Translations under genes and position numbers: made by a program
NCBI GenBank assembly: GCA_030407315.1
Contig: JALQPE010000782.1
Span: 1-43,879 of the forward strand
Direction of reading: 5' to 3'
DNA length: 43,879 nucleotides
Source: Asparagopsis taxiformis
Taxonomy: Eukaryota > Rhodophyta > Florideophyceae > Bonnemaisoniales > Bonnemaisoniaceae
The notes under the pieces: model-generated
The model's input: the letters and a program-made list of their open reading frames with translations, nothing else
Database searches by the model: none
Told to the model about the DNA's origin: nothing
Part shown: piece by piece, positions 22,265 to 33,146 of the stretch
Layout of the letters: each line of letters opens with the position of its first letter
How positions within the stretch are numbered: the stretch's first letter is position 1

Positions 22265-22420
22265 AGATATGGAACGTGATGATTGGGTGAGATATGGTGA
22301 GCAGAAGACAGACGCAAATATCACTGGATGCAACTACAAATTCCTCAGCAGCCTGGAGCCAATGGAGTGGAGTGATGGAGCCGAACTGTTACATCACTTG
22401 CTGCATATGCTGCCGCCTGT
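22265..22420. repeat. duplicated upstream block, copy B side
   Basis: This is the counterpart of 18736-18865, with the shared words listed there and CATCACTTGCTGC against CATCACATGCTGC near its right end. It lies at a similar distance from its YLNF gene. Confidence 0.55.
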
Positions 22421-24469
22421 GTTCTGGCTGTGTGTGATTTGTCCGTGGCAGTCTTCCGGAACACTCTTCTCGTCGTCGTACGGTTCGTGCGGTACGAGCG
22501 ATACCCTTTCAGTGATGATACAATGCTTTGCTGTATCCTTCATAATCTTTTCAAATAATACCATCTCATTTCGTCTACAACCTGAACGAACGATATTTGC
22601 TGGCAAATTTGATCATGACCGTGCCACACATTGCCCCGTGATTCTAATTTTGTTGAAGCTGTTGTTTGATCACCGCCTTACGGCGATGGAAACATGGAAC
22701 AACCAAATTGGATATCGGCCTCTGCAGTCTACTTGTGGAAGTAAATGATCCAGAAAAAATAGACACCCGTCCAATCAACCACGATGCACGAGATGAAGAA
22801 AAAATTCAGAAGTGTTTGCAATGTTCAATTGGTTGATTCAGTTGAAAAATCACCGGCTTGTGTGTGTTTGTAGCAGCACATCAACAAATCATTTCGAGCG
22901 GCGTTAATCCCACTTGCGCTTACAAAGACGGGAATCTTTCCAGATCGTGCTCTCCTTGGAGTGCGCATTAGTATACTCAAGAAAAGTCGTTATATGGAAA
23001 CATAGCTCTTCACAAAATTGAGGTGTAGTACGCAGCAACCAAGGTTGTTTCAGGCTGAATTGAGCAGGAGCACACAGTTTCATTTACCCCATTGTATTCT
23101 CTTGGGTGCTAGACTCTAGAGGCACTTACGAGCCGCTTCACTGATCCTTGTGAAGATGCGTTGCTCTCATTCTTAACGTCGTAAAGAATCATAAGCCTGA
23201 GTTCTGCGAGCAAGCGGAAAGCATGCCGCAATGTTATTCAGAAAATCTAAACAAACAAATGAAGGCTCTATCATCTGAGTTGGGTGATAGGGTAAACGCC
23301 AACAACTGTGAGGTAGTCTTTTTCTCAAGAGGAGACGCGGTCCGAGACTACTCATTCTAGGGGTACGGAAAGTTGCTTGACCCACACAAGATCTCCTCTG
23401 TTCACAAATATTCGTTCATTGTTAGAGCAGCACAACCGGTGGACTACACACCTGGCGCGCATTATGTGGTCTCATTTGCATTGTGAATTCATCCCAACTG
23501 TCATCAAACCAGCATCTGTGAGAGGGGCAAAAGCCTTCTATCTTGTTCCAGGTGAATATGAACCTTAAATGAATGAAACCGTTATCCTCTCAACAGAGAC
23601 ACCGACATTGTGTATCACGAGTGTATTTTCGGTATTTCTGCAAATGAGATACCCAATGTGAGCTTACTCTCGAGATTTCATTGCTCCTCATGTGCAAGGA
23701 GAAAAGGGTTTTTCAAGTATTAGACTTGACCTGTCCATGATAGTAAGATTGCGCCATTACACGATCTCACTGGCGAAATGAAGCGTATGCGTAGTGGGAT
23801 TAAAATGAAGAGTACAATGAAGACAATAAAACGGAGAACAAGGCGTAGAATTATTTGTACGAGAACGGAGCAAGATCTGATTTTTTCTCGAGTATGTTGT
23901 TCCCCTCTCGAGACAGCGTGTATCTGCTGTAGTTTCAGGAAGTGCATCTTCATCTCGAGGTCCTGTGGGAAGTAATCATTTCACCTGCGCTGCAGCAATG
24001 GAACTGTAAACTTTGTTCGGTATCTCATGGATGAGTCTGATGAACGATGTTCAGTCTCTCAGTATACCTACACCCTAACTTCGGAGAGTAGCATCTAGAA
24101 AAATCAATCACAGTTGCGTTAAAATTTGTTCACGTAACTCGAAAGACTCTACAATGTCCATTGGCGAACGGGAAAGAGAGTCAACTAAAGCAGCACTAGA
24201 TTGAAATCAAATCCATTGGAACAATTGCTATCATCTGGAGCTGATGCCGCCGGAAGTTGAGGTATACGACATTCATTTTCCACCGAGGGCTACCCTTCCA
24301 AGGGTACCTCTGCCAAAGGATCATAGTTACATGCAGAGTTCAGGGATTTACATTCATATTTTCCTGAACTGTGGTAGAATTGTTCGCGTTCTAATATGTT
24401 GAGTTGTCGGAGGGCGCCCTATTTCCATAGAGCGTTTATGTGTCTCTGGTGCAAAACGTAACAAATATA
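22421..24469. other. no gene supported
   Basis: Short frames only. Plus 23377-23568 and minus 23385-23173 overlap and show no motifs. The plus frame across 22230-22748 lies partly on the duplicated block and is interrupted in the paralogous copy. Confidence 0.4.
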
Positions 24470-24491
24470 CCCTCCCTGGAGGGGTAATATG
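24470..24491 (+). repeat. left TIR of the pogo-like element
   Basis: The TIR is preceded by TA at 24468-24469. CCTCCCTGGAGG inside it is nearly palindromic. Confidence 0.85.
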
Positions 24492-24685
24492 AGAATTGGG
24501 TGATTTTGGAACATTTTCACGCCAAATAAATCGTGGGCGATACAGACATGCATCCGCGCGTAGATAGATCCCACGAGCTTTCCCACCATTTCGACACCTT
24601 TGTGGCTTTTAGTACTTGGACTTCAGCATCTACCTTCGTGGTGGGTGCAACGAAGCAAGGCTGATTTCCTACTCTGAGTTCAAAA

Positions 24686-26798
24686 ATGCCTATGTCGATG
24701 CGGAAACAGGCTCACAAACGGAAAAGAAGAGCAAAACAATTGCAAGAACAGTCTAGTAATCGCCAAATGGCTGTTGCTCTCTTGCGGCAACGACAATCCC
24801 TCCGTTTGATTCACCGCCAAACCACCGTTACAGTTGCTACGATTCATCGAATGAAAATGCTCATTGAATCTGGCAATATGGATAAGCTGCAGTTAATGTT
24901 GAGTGACACTATAACCCCTGGGAGAAAGCCAGTAATATCTGATGCCGAAGGTGCTCTAATCTATGAACGTTTGAAACTAGCTGCGCAAAGAGGTATCACA
25001 GTTGATCGCGAATCTTTTAGACATATTCTATCCAGAGTTTCTGCCGACGGTAGGAACGGGTGGAAGAATGGAATTACACATGAAGATTCTATTCGGGCTT
25101 ACAGGGCACGATTTGATGACATCGCATACAAGAGGATCGAGAACAAAGAGGCGGCTAAAATAGCTGCTGAATCATTTTCACATGTGGAGACATTCTTTGC
25201 AGCAGTTCAGCACGTAAAAGATTCTCATCATGGTTTAATAGATGATCCAAAAAGAATTTGGAACATGGATGAGACTGCAGTGGACTGTACTTTTCGAAAG
25301 TTGAAAAGAGGATTCACAGCATCAGGCAAGAGGAGCGGTGGAAGTTATGCCGTGAAGTCTAGCTACTCCGCTCGAAAACATATCACTGCAGTTATCGCAG
25401 CTTCAGCTTCTGGGGAAATTGCACAGCCATTCTTCATTGTAGCTGGTGAGCGAATCAATTCAGAGTGGTGGGCACCTGTTACAGGTTCTTTTAATGATGA
25501 ACCGCATGGTATCATCCTTCCATTTACGAAACCTGGCTGGTTTCCTGGAGATGGAGTGATATAAGTATAAAAAAATGGATCTATGGAAGGTAATTTGTTG
25601 GCAACCTATGTTAGGCATCTGGATGCGTTCGCACGCAGATTTGTTTCTCAAGAGGAGAAGATTCTTCTGTGCTTAGACGGCCATGCGTCGAGGAAAAGCA
25701 TTGAGTGGCTGGAGTTGTGTGTGGAAAGGAATATTGAGTGCATTGTCAACGCTGCAAACACTTCTCATTTCTTACAGCCCTGTGATCAACTAATTAACAA
25801 ACGGTTCCATGACTGTATGAGAGAGATACGAGACGAATTTTGCCGCCAAGGACACGTTGACACTACCAAAGTTAACTTCAATCTTGCATGCGCTGTCTAC
25901 GCTTGGAGAAACATTGGGACGAAAAATGTTACTAATTCATTCAATGTTACAGGTTTGTTCCCGTTCAAGAGGGACTTCGCGGTGCAATTCAAACGGCAAG
26001 AGGAAGATTTCAAGGCTTGTATAGAACGAGATATAATGGTTGGTGGTACAACTGGACCATCTACACGTTCTACGAGTGTGAAGAAAAGAATAGCTGATTC
26101 TGCCACCATATCAGAGGTGGAAAATATAATGAGCAGTTCGATTGGTACCTCTTCTAAGCTTGAGAAGCTTTCTAATCTTCTTCGGAACTCTGAAACCATT
26201 ACAGCTATTTTTGGATTCTAACACAAGTAACACAGTTTCTTCAGCTACTTCTAACAATGCTTCAATGTGCGAACAGAAGCGAGTTTTATATAATGCTGGC
26301 GCGCCAGCACAGTGGGTTACGCATTCAGAGAGGATACAAATGCGTAAGGATGTAATCGAAAGGGGAAAACGAGAGGAAGAGGATAGAAAGAGGCAAAGGG
26401 AGGAGGATATATTTGCTCGCTTAAGGCGTATTGAACAGGCAAAGATAGATGCCGACATCCGTAGGCGAGCAAAGGAGAAGGACAGACAGGACAAAGAAGA
26501 AAAACGACAGAAGACGGTGTCTGAGAAGCATAAGGAGCGTCTACTGTCCAGGAAAGATAAGGAAAGAAGAGTCACGAAAGATAAACGACTTCGGGAGCGC
26601 AGGGAAAGGGCGAAGCGTCTAGGAAGGGAAGTGGCTGTTTTGTATGGGAAGAGAAGAGGCAAGAAGACAAAAATGGTGGAAACGGAATGTGGAGTAGTGT
26701 TGAAGAAGTCCTCACCTGGCATTCGAAAGTGCCAGTTTATAGCAGAAGTAGTATTAGAGCTTGTAGATGCTGCTACAACAGATGGAATGAAGGAATAA
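24686..26798 (+). pseudogene. pogo/jerky-like DDE transposase, interrupted
   Basis: The first frame (24686-25564) starts with a basic segment and has a GRKPVIS segment (about residue 79) and the first catalytic Asp in RIWNMDETAVD (residue 196). An AVIAASASGEIAQPFFIV strand follows. Two in-frame stops at 25562-25570 interrupt it, and the same frame resumes at 25583 with the second Asp in LLCLDGHASR and the third in TSHFLQPCDQ. These give a DDD/DDE_1 triad as in pogo and jerky families. The frame ends at 26221. A Lys/Arg/Glu-rich coiled-coil tail continues in the next frame to 26798, and removing one T from the TTTTT run near 26210 would join them. The protein as read is inactive unless the stops are assembly errors. 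Confidence 0.8.
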
Positions 26799-27005
26799 AC
26801 TTGTTCCAAAATTGTCCAATTTGTGACGGAATTGAGGTGCTGGAAGAGGAGGGCATTTTGATGGAAAGCTCGGTGGTGACTCAAATCTAATCGTAGAAAC
26901 TGGTGCTAATCGAACGAGGGAACACCACGCTTCATATCTGTTATGGTATCTCTTTCCAGAATGGAGTTCTCGATATATTATCATTTAAAATGTGCTTAAG
27001 TGTTC

Positions 27006-27027
27006 CATAATACCCCTCCAGGGATGG
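27006..27027 (-). repeat. right TIR of the pogo-like element
   Basis: Reverse complement of the left TIR with two mismatches, followed by TA at 27028-27029. Confidence 0.85.
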
Positions 27028-27302
27028 TACACCATCACACCAAGCTCAACCGACCCTTCAGGGCAGTCTCCCGCTTTCCACACTTCTGCAATCGCATTCT
27101 GTCCACTTCATTCCAACTATGTACACTTTCTTGCTGCAACTTGATCTGTCTTTTGCGCCCACTTCAGGTCTGTTCACGACTAGGTCCTTCTGCCCGGCCT
27201 CCGTCCAGTCGATCCTTGGCTTCAACAACAGCTTTGACGACTCTGTGCGCTAGTTTCTTGCGATTACCTTCTTGCTCTTCATTCATTTCGTTTGTCGCTC
27301 TC
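27028..27302. other. spacer between two transposons
   Basis: A minus frame, 27286-27164 (40 residues, charged, KKLAHRVVKAVVEAKDRL in the middle), lies against the gypsy LTR and could be the tail of a gene the element landed in. The support is weak. Confidence 0.25.
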
Positions 27303-27559
27303 TGTAGTCCAGTAGGCGGTCAAGCTATCCCTGAGAAGTTGTGCAGTGCAGATGTCGGTAAGGAGTCCGGTACCTCCGATCCCAAAGGGACGTAGAGGAA
27401 GGGCTTTATATAGTGAATGTAATCCTTTGCTTTCTATCTTCTGTACTAATTATCAAAGGAGAGCAATTACGTGTCCTAATGATCCGCAGTACACGTAATT
27501 ATACTCGATATTTTAGAGTGGGAGGATGAGACATTTCTCAGTATTGCACATTGTCTACA
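27303..27559 (-). repeat. 3' LTR of the gypsy element
   Basis: The LTR begins TGTAG and ends CTACA on either strand, giving 5-bp terminal inverted repeats. It contains CTTTATATAGTGAATG (a TATA-like word on the plus strand) and a short inverted repeat TTACGTGT/ACACGTAA. It differs from the other LTR by a few indels near GGCGGTC and CCCAAAGGG. Confidence 0.9.
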
Positions 27560-27581
27560 GCGCCCCATGACTGTGTATCAG

Positions 27582-28634
27582 TCATTTAGAGGATAATGTG
27601 CATATGGCCTTCTTGGCAATTTTCTTTTTGCAATGTTGCAGAAAGGCCAAGACTGTCTCTGGTGCGTCTTCAAATATTTGTAGCATAAGTTCCCACGTTA
27701 TATCATCAGCGTCCGGAAGGCCTTCCCATTCTATCTTGAGCCAGAAGACACCTCGATCGATCTTAATATCCAGAATACGCTCTATGATTTCGTAATGAGC
27801 CTCCGTGTGGGTTGCATAGCTCAGTAGATCCTTTGATACTTCTGCACCAACCAATTGGCTATGATAGTAGTGCAGTCTGGAAGCGTGTACTTTCTCCTTC
27901 TCATCAGATATGAGACTGGTTACTTCGTAAACCAGAGGACTCACTATGTCACTGATTCTCTTTGGCCCTTGCCATTTGTAAGCTAGCTTATGACCAGAGT
28001 TGCGTGCCTTTCGCACTAGTACAAAGTCACCTACACAGAAATTGGGCTGAATGAGGTTAACCTTTTTGTTGTGTGCTGCAATCTCTTTTTCCCTCCTTGC
28101 ACTGACGAGAATTTCCACATCCTTGTGCATCTGATCTGTAGTTTCCTGTAGCTGACCCATCAAAATAACTTGTTTGGCTCTATCAAAAGACAGTGCCTTA
28201 ATATTTTCACAGTCTGAGCTCAACAACACGTTGATATTGGGCTTTAGAGCCGTCATTACCTCTAGAGGACATCGATAAATGCCTTCTGGGTTTCTTCCAA
28301 GCCTACTAAGAGGAGATTCATTCAATACTCTTTGAACCATCGGTATGCAAGTAGGCCAATCACTAGGTGCTAGCCGTAATTCAGACAAAAGCGCCTTCAC
28401 GGCTCTTAATATCTCACGGTTGACCCTTTCCACAGTACCGTTCGCCCATGGCGTATACGTAGTTGTGAAATGATGTCGTATATCATGTTCATTAGCAAGC
28501 AGCTTCATGGTCTCATTGCGAAAGTGAGAGCCCTGATCCGAAGTCCACACATCCATACATGAGAATACATCAATCCACTGCCGTATAGATTTAGCTGTAT
28601 GTTTTGCGTCTGCCCGTTGAGAGGGCAGAGCCAC
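27582..28634 (-). pseudogene. gypsy integrase core and chromodomain
   Basis: This frame continues the integrase core with the second Asp in WTSDQGSHF (residue 33) and the Glu in NGTVERVNRE (residue 69). A GPY-like region (FVLVRKARNSGHKLAYKWQG) follows. The C-terminal chromodomain (from about residue 281, YEIIERILDIK ... FWLKIEWEG ... TWEL) is of the type that directs chromoviruses to particular chromatin. The C-terminus is complete, with a stop at 27582. Confidence 0.85.
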
Positions 28635-29935
28635 TTGTAAGATGAAAAATCATCACTTGGGACAAGAACGTATTTGTAGCCTTCCACACCTGGCCCCATA
28701 TAGAGATAATCAAAGTGTAGCATCTGATTGGGACGGGATGCGTGCGCTGTGCTGGCGAGAGGCCGAGGTATTTTGTCTCCTGCACGGGAAGAAATGCAAT
28801 GCAGGCACTTGCGTACAAAAATCTCCACATCCTTTCTAATTCCAGACCATACAAACTCCTTCATAATACTGTGCCACGTAGCATCGATACCTCGATGCCC
28901 TTTTAGTCCACAATGACCAGCAACTAGTATTTGCATTTGCAATTCTGCTGCTTCGCTTGGAATCCAAATCTTTCCATCCTTATATAACATTCCATCTTGA
29001 TAAGTAAAACCTATCTTGTTTTGAGTACAGCTATGTTTGAGCTGTACTTCTTTCACCTTTTCCTTATCTGGCCAGTCGAAATCTCGGGATAATGGACTTT
29101 CCATCATTTGTGTAGCCTGTACAATAGATCTGACCGCTTTAACAGATGTTCGGGCTGTGTTCCTCCGGTATCCTTTGAGCCATCTCGTAAGTATGTCTGC
29201 AAACACGTTTTTGTTTCCCGAGACGTGCTCAATAGTGTATTGGAAACTTGAAAGGTAAAGGGCCCATCTTTGTACCTTTGATACCACATGTCTTCCGAGG
29301 GCAGGTTCCAGAGAGCATGGATTGAAGATGAACAGTAGATTACGATGGTCAGTGTACACATGAGTTATTCGTGATGCAAACATGTAATCCAGCTTCTGGA
29401 AAGTCTGGTATATGGCAAATGCCTCCTTTTCGAACGTAGACCAGTTCATTTCCGCTCCTTTGAAGGTGGAGCTCATAAAAGCGAGTGGCTGGTGCTTCTG
29501 CTCAGTCAAGTCTTTGTCTAAGTCCTCTAAAGCACATTGTGTAACCACAGCAGCCCAATGCTGATCAGATGCATCCGTGTAAATACAAACCTCCATATCG
29601 TCCCGTATGTGTGCCAATTTAACAGCATTTCTTAAGCTCTCTTGAAGTTCTAGGAAAGAGTTGTTCTCCTTTGGCCCCCAAGAGAGTGTAGATAATGCCA
29701 TATTGCGTACGGAACGGTGAGTACGCTGTCCTGTTCTTTGAAAAGCTTTCTCAAGTATCTTTCGCAATGGTTCAATGCGCTCCGCGAATGCAGGTACTGA
29801 GCATGCCATCCACTGCATACAATGTATGAATTCACACAGCTCACCAGCAGTAACTGGCTGTTCCATATCAGCTAGCCCCGAAATCCTGCTCGGGTCGAAC
29901 TTTACACCCCATTGTCTATGATTCTGCCACACCAT
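28505..29935 (-). pseudogene. gypsy RNase H and integrase N-terminus
   Basis: The frame continues the RT connection domain (KFDPSRISGLADMEQPV). It then carries RNase H with acidic residues in IYTDASDQHW, STFEKEAFAIY and VYTDHRNLL. The integrase HHCC zinc domain (HCGLKGHRGIDATWH ... CLHC) and the first catalytic Asp of the core (LHFDYLYMG) follow. The end is out of frame after SSYKWLCPL. Confidence 0.85.
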
Positions 29936-31212
29936 TTGACCTTAGTTGCGTATAGGGTAGACTTTTTGGCAGAAATTTTAAGCCTGTATTGACGGCAGAT
30001 CTTAAAAAATGCTTCCAATACATCCAAGTGTTCTCTCTCCGAGTGAGTATGTATTAAGAAATCATCCAGCCAGGCCTTGAGATGGCTTGATAACGAATCA
30101 AAACAGGGTACAACTGTTGCCTGGAAGTTGGCTACACCGTTTCTGCCTCCCTGTAGAGTTCGAGTAGAGGAATAAATTCCTATCGGGGTTAGTATGCTGT
30201 GATATTCCTGGCTTCCTCCTTCCAATGGCAATTGCCAATATCCACTAACAAAGTCAATTATGGCGAACACGGAGCATCCATTCATGTCAGCCAATTCACT
30301 CTCTATGTGTGGCATCGGCCACGTCATTGGTACTGTAGCCGCATTTATAGCTCGCAGATCGAAAGTTATTCGGAACTTGGAAGGTCCTGCTTTCGCCACG
30401 AGCAATGGTGCTGAGACCCATTGTGCATGTGGGTTTTTCCGAACAAAACCGAATTCTTCGGCCTGTCGGATGAAATTAATGATGAACATTCTTTGCTCTA
30501 TAGAATACCTTCTTGGCTTAGCCCTGAAAGGTACAGCACCGGCCTTCAGTACGATTTTCATTGGCTCCAGCATAGCTGGAGGGTCATTCCCCAATCTACA
30601 TCTGAACACGTCTTTGTACTGCAGTAACAGGTTCTTCAATCGTTTCACGTCCGATAAACCAGCAATTTTTGCATCTTGCACCATCATGTTGAGTGCTGTA
30701 TCGATCTCTTGTGATGTGTCAATGCCTAGCTCCAGTAATGGAAGGTCCTCACTGCTTTCGTAGTCTGCTTCAGGGCCTGTAGAATGAAAAAAACCGCATG
30801 AATTACCCAGCTTCTTGACAGAACCATACGAGTTATTAGGGTTATCTTCGTCAACAAGCTCGGATATATCCACATTACCGCAGTGTCGTTCACATGCCGC
30901 AGTCAAAATCTGCTTGGCATCCATTCCCAGCGCCTCGAGGCATTTCCTACCCAGCAGCTGCTGTTGTAAGGGCTTCAATGCCACGTACCATGTAACATTC
31001 CGTAGAGTGAGTGAAGATCCGTGGCGTACATGCAGCTTGATATTAATCTTAACCTTGCGATCACACTCGACATATATGCGCTTTCCGGAGGAGTCCTGCT
31101 GCACAGCAAGATCGAACTTAATTGGGGTAGATAATATTTCTACCTTCAATGTATCGTTTCCGAGTCTTTCAATAGACTTAAACAAGGAGGGACAGAGCAA
31201 TTGATATCAGAA
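29902..31212 (-). pseudogene. gypsy protease and reverse transcriptase
   Basis: A protease active-site-like TDIGSDIN (DIG for the usual DTG) is encoded at about 31230-31205, in a frame different from both gag and the following frame. The frame from 31200 carries the rest of the protease region and the reverse transcriptase: FRITFDLRAINAATV, FAIIDFVSGYWQLPLEGGSQ, and the catalytic WLDDFLIH at about 30070 in place of YxDD. It ends at NGV*. A 2-base insertion there separates it from the connection and RNase H region. Confidence 0.8.
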
Positions 31213-31213
31213 C

Positions 31214-32217
31214 CTATGTCCGTACAGATAATACTTTGTACTTGTCTGCAAAGGTAGCAACAAAGTTTGTAGAATTATCGTTCCTCTCTAGAGAAGGCAC
31301 TGACATTGTGCCACCCTTCACTGCATAAATGCTTCCAGATGATCCTTTTCTTGCTTTTTCGTCTTGGAACTTCTGATGAAGTTCCCTTTTCTTTTCAACA
31401 GAAGTATTCCGGCAGTATCTGAGCAGGTGGCGTTCTGTACAGTCTGGATTAAGACATTTTGGGCGCATTTGCGTTTTGGAATTGAACGGTTTAGTTTCCC
31501 CTTTCATATATCCGTTATTTGTTGTCGCATTTTGCGAAGACCTTAGTTTAGAACCCCCTGTTGTATTTCCATTACCAGCTGAAGATCCTTTCTGTATATG
31601 CTCAGCTTGTGTACAAACGTAGTGTACAAATTTTTTCCAGTCGTTTTTCGTTTCTGTCATATACTCCAGAGCATGTTTGACTTTGCTCTTCAGTATTGGC
31701 GGATATAACTTCTCTGTCAAGAGCTCAGTTGCCTTTGCAGTGTTTGCTTGTATAAACTTTGATAGTCCTTTCTCCTCCAGTCTTGTGTCAAAATCTATTG
31801 CTAATTGCATGATTCGAGCGCGTGGATCAGTTATTTTCGTATTCGTTCTCAATCCAGCTAAGGCTGAATGAATGAGTTCTGGGTCTGGCTCCGCCCCATC
31901 CACTGTATCAGCTAATTCCTTGATCCATTCTTCTAGATGCATTTCTGATAAGTTTTCGACTGATACATTCGGAGCAATCGTATCGAAGTATCCCAAACGA
32001 TGAACCGATCGTAACAGCTGGGGACAAATGGACACACGGTACGTTGCTGGAACCAATGGTGCTCCATCTTTCTCTTTTTGTTCATTTCTAGTTCATAATG
32101 TTCCCTGTCTCTTCTGAATTTTGCCGCTTCTGCGGGATCGACAGAGGTTAGTATGGGGTGGCTGATTGGCTGAAAAATGACCGGATCCTTGGTTGCAGCA
32201 CTCCTTGTCGTCACCAT
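31214..32217 (-). pseudogene. gypsy gag, frameshifted
   Basis: The minus frame 32217-31933 starts MVTTRSAATKDPVIFQ. The protein continues in the frame 32056-31214 with a capsid-like helical region and a zinc-knuckle-like cluster (CLNPDCTERHLLRYC), which has three Cys and one His in CX4C...H...C order. It ends with a TAG just before the protease motif. One indel near 32056-32000 separates the two parts. Confidence 0.7.
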
Positions 32218-32300
32218 ATCGAAAACTTGACAATAGAACTGCGCTTTCCAGGAAGCCTGAAGCTGACTACCGTATCTTCCGGCCGGACGAGAGATATATC

Positions 32301-32558
32301 TGTAGTCCAGTAGGCGTCAAGCTATCCCTGAGAAGTTGTGCAGTGCAGATGTCGGTAAGGAGTCCGGTACCTCCGATCCCAAGGGACGAACGTAGAGAAG
32401 GGCTTTATATAGTGAATGTAATCCTTTGCTTTCTATCTTCTGTACTAATTATCAAAGGAGAGCAATTACGTGTCCTAATGATCCGCAGTACACGTAATTA
32501 TACTCGATATTTTAGAGTGGGAGGATGAGACATTTCTCAGTATTGCACATTGTCTACA
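32301..32558 (-). repeat. 5' LTR of the gypsy element
   Basis: Nearly identical to 27303-27559, with the same TGTAG...CTACA ends. It lies about 140 bp from the 3' end of the NB-ARC/WD40/TIR gene. Confidence 0.9.
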
Positions 32559-32701
32559 CTTGTTTCACATTTTATTTCTATACATTTGTTTGCCTATTTC
32601 AATTCCCTCCTATTCCTCCGCCCCCTTGTCTATTTTCACACTCCTCTATTATTTTCTTCCATTTATGCTACCCAGACGCCCAAGCGCAGTGATAATATCG
32701 C

Positions 32702-33146
32702 TCAGCAAGTTGCGATTCTGCGCAATCGTTTGCGGAACTGTTCTGTATCAAATACCTTGGTTCCGTTCTCGCCCTTCATATTCAGCAACGTGAGGAAGTT
32801 TTCTTGCGCACACTGCTGTAGCGAAAGCCGATAAAACACAGGTATAATTATTACGCCGCGTTCTCCAGCTTCGTCGAATCGCCGAAGGAAGCATTCAAGC
32901 TCCTTCAATGTCCATTTTCGCGCTGCAAATTCCGGATAGGATCACAAGCGCGATCTTGGCGCTTTTCATCGCGTCAATCATCCGCTGCGACGCATTCTGC
33001 CCTGCGCGCAGTTCCAATTTGTCCAAGAATACAGAAAATCCAAGCTGCACAAGTGCTTCGCACAGCAATTTAACAAGCGTCTCCTTATCAGGACCTGCAT
33101 GACTTATGAACACATCATACGGTTTTGGTTTGTTTTCATCCTGCAT
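32702..33146 (-). other. TIR domain at the C-terminus
   Basis: KPYDVFISHAGPDKE is TIR box 1. It is followed by LCEALVQLGFSVFLDKLELRAGQ (box 2 region), MIDAMKSAKIALVILS and, after a one-base frame change near 32935, ARKWTLKELECF and GVIIIPVFYRLS. The Glu of the NADase-type TIR motif may be in WTLKELECF. The end is slightly short; the next frame remains open for about 18 codons beyond 32702. Confidence 0.85.

Larger units (their letters stand above)
24470..27027 (+). mobile_element. pogo/Tc1-mariner-type DNA transposon, complete ends
   Basis: The element is bounded by 22-bp terminal inverted repeats: CCCTCCCTGGAGGGGTAATATG at the left, and the complement CATAATACCCCTCCAGGGATGG at the right, with two mismatches. 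Each end is flanked by TA, the target duplication of Tc1/mariner/pogo elements. It is 2.56 kb long and contains a DDE_1-type transposase broken by in-frame stops and a frameshift. The ends look intact, so it may be mobilisable in trans. Confidence 0.85.
27303..32558 (-). mobile_element. Ty3/gypsy LTR retrotransposon with chromodomain
   Basis: This is a 5.26-kb element on the minus strand with gag, protease, reverse transcriptase, RNase H, integrase and a C-terminal chromodomain, the gypsy order. The two LTRs (257 and 258 bp) differ at only a few positions, so insertion was recent. The internal coding region is interrupted by several frame changes. No 4-6 bp target duplication is visible next to the LTRs, nor a standard TGG-initiated primer binding site, so an internal deletion or recombination between copies is possible. 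Confidence 0.9.

Noticed and set aside
22230..22748. 172-residue plus frame
   Set aside because: It overlaps the duplicated flank, is not open in the other copy, and shows no motif.
24241..24300. YLNF string on the minus strand
   Set aside because: Only four residues match; the sequence before and after does not align with the family.
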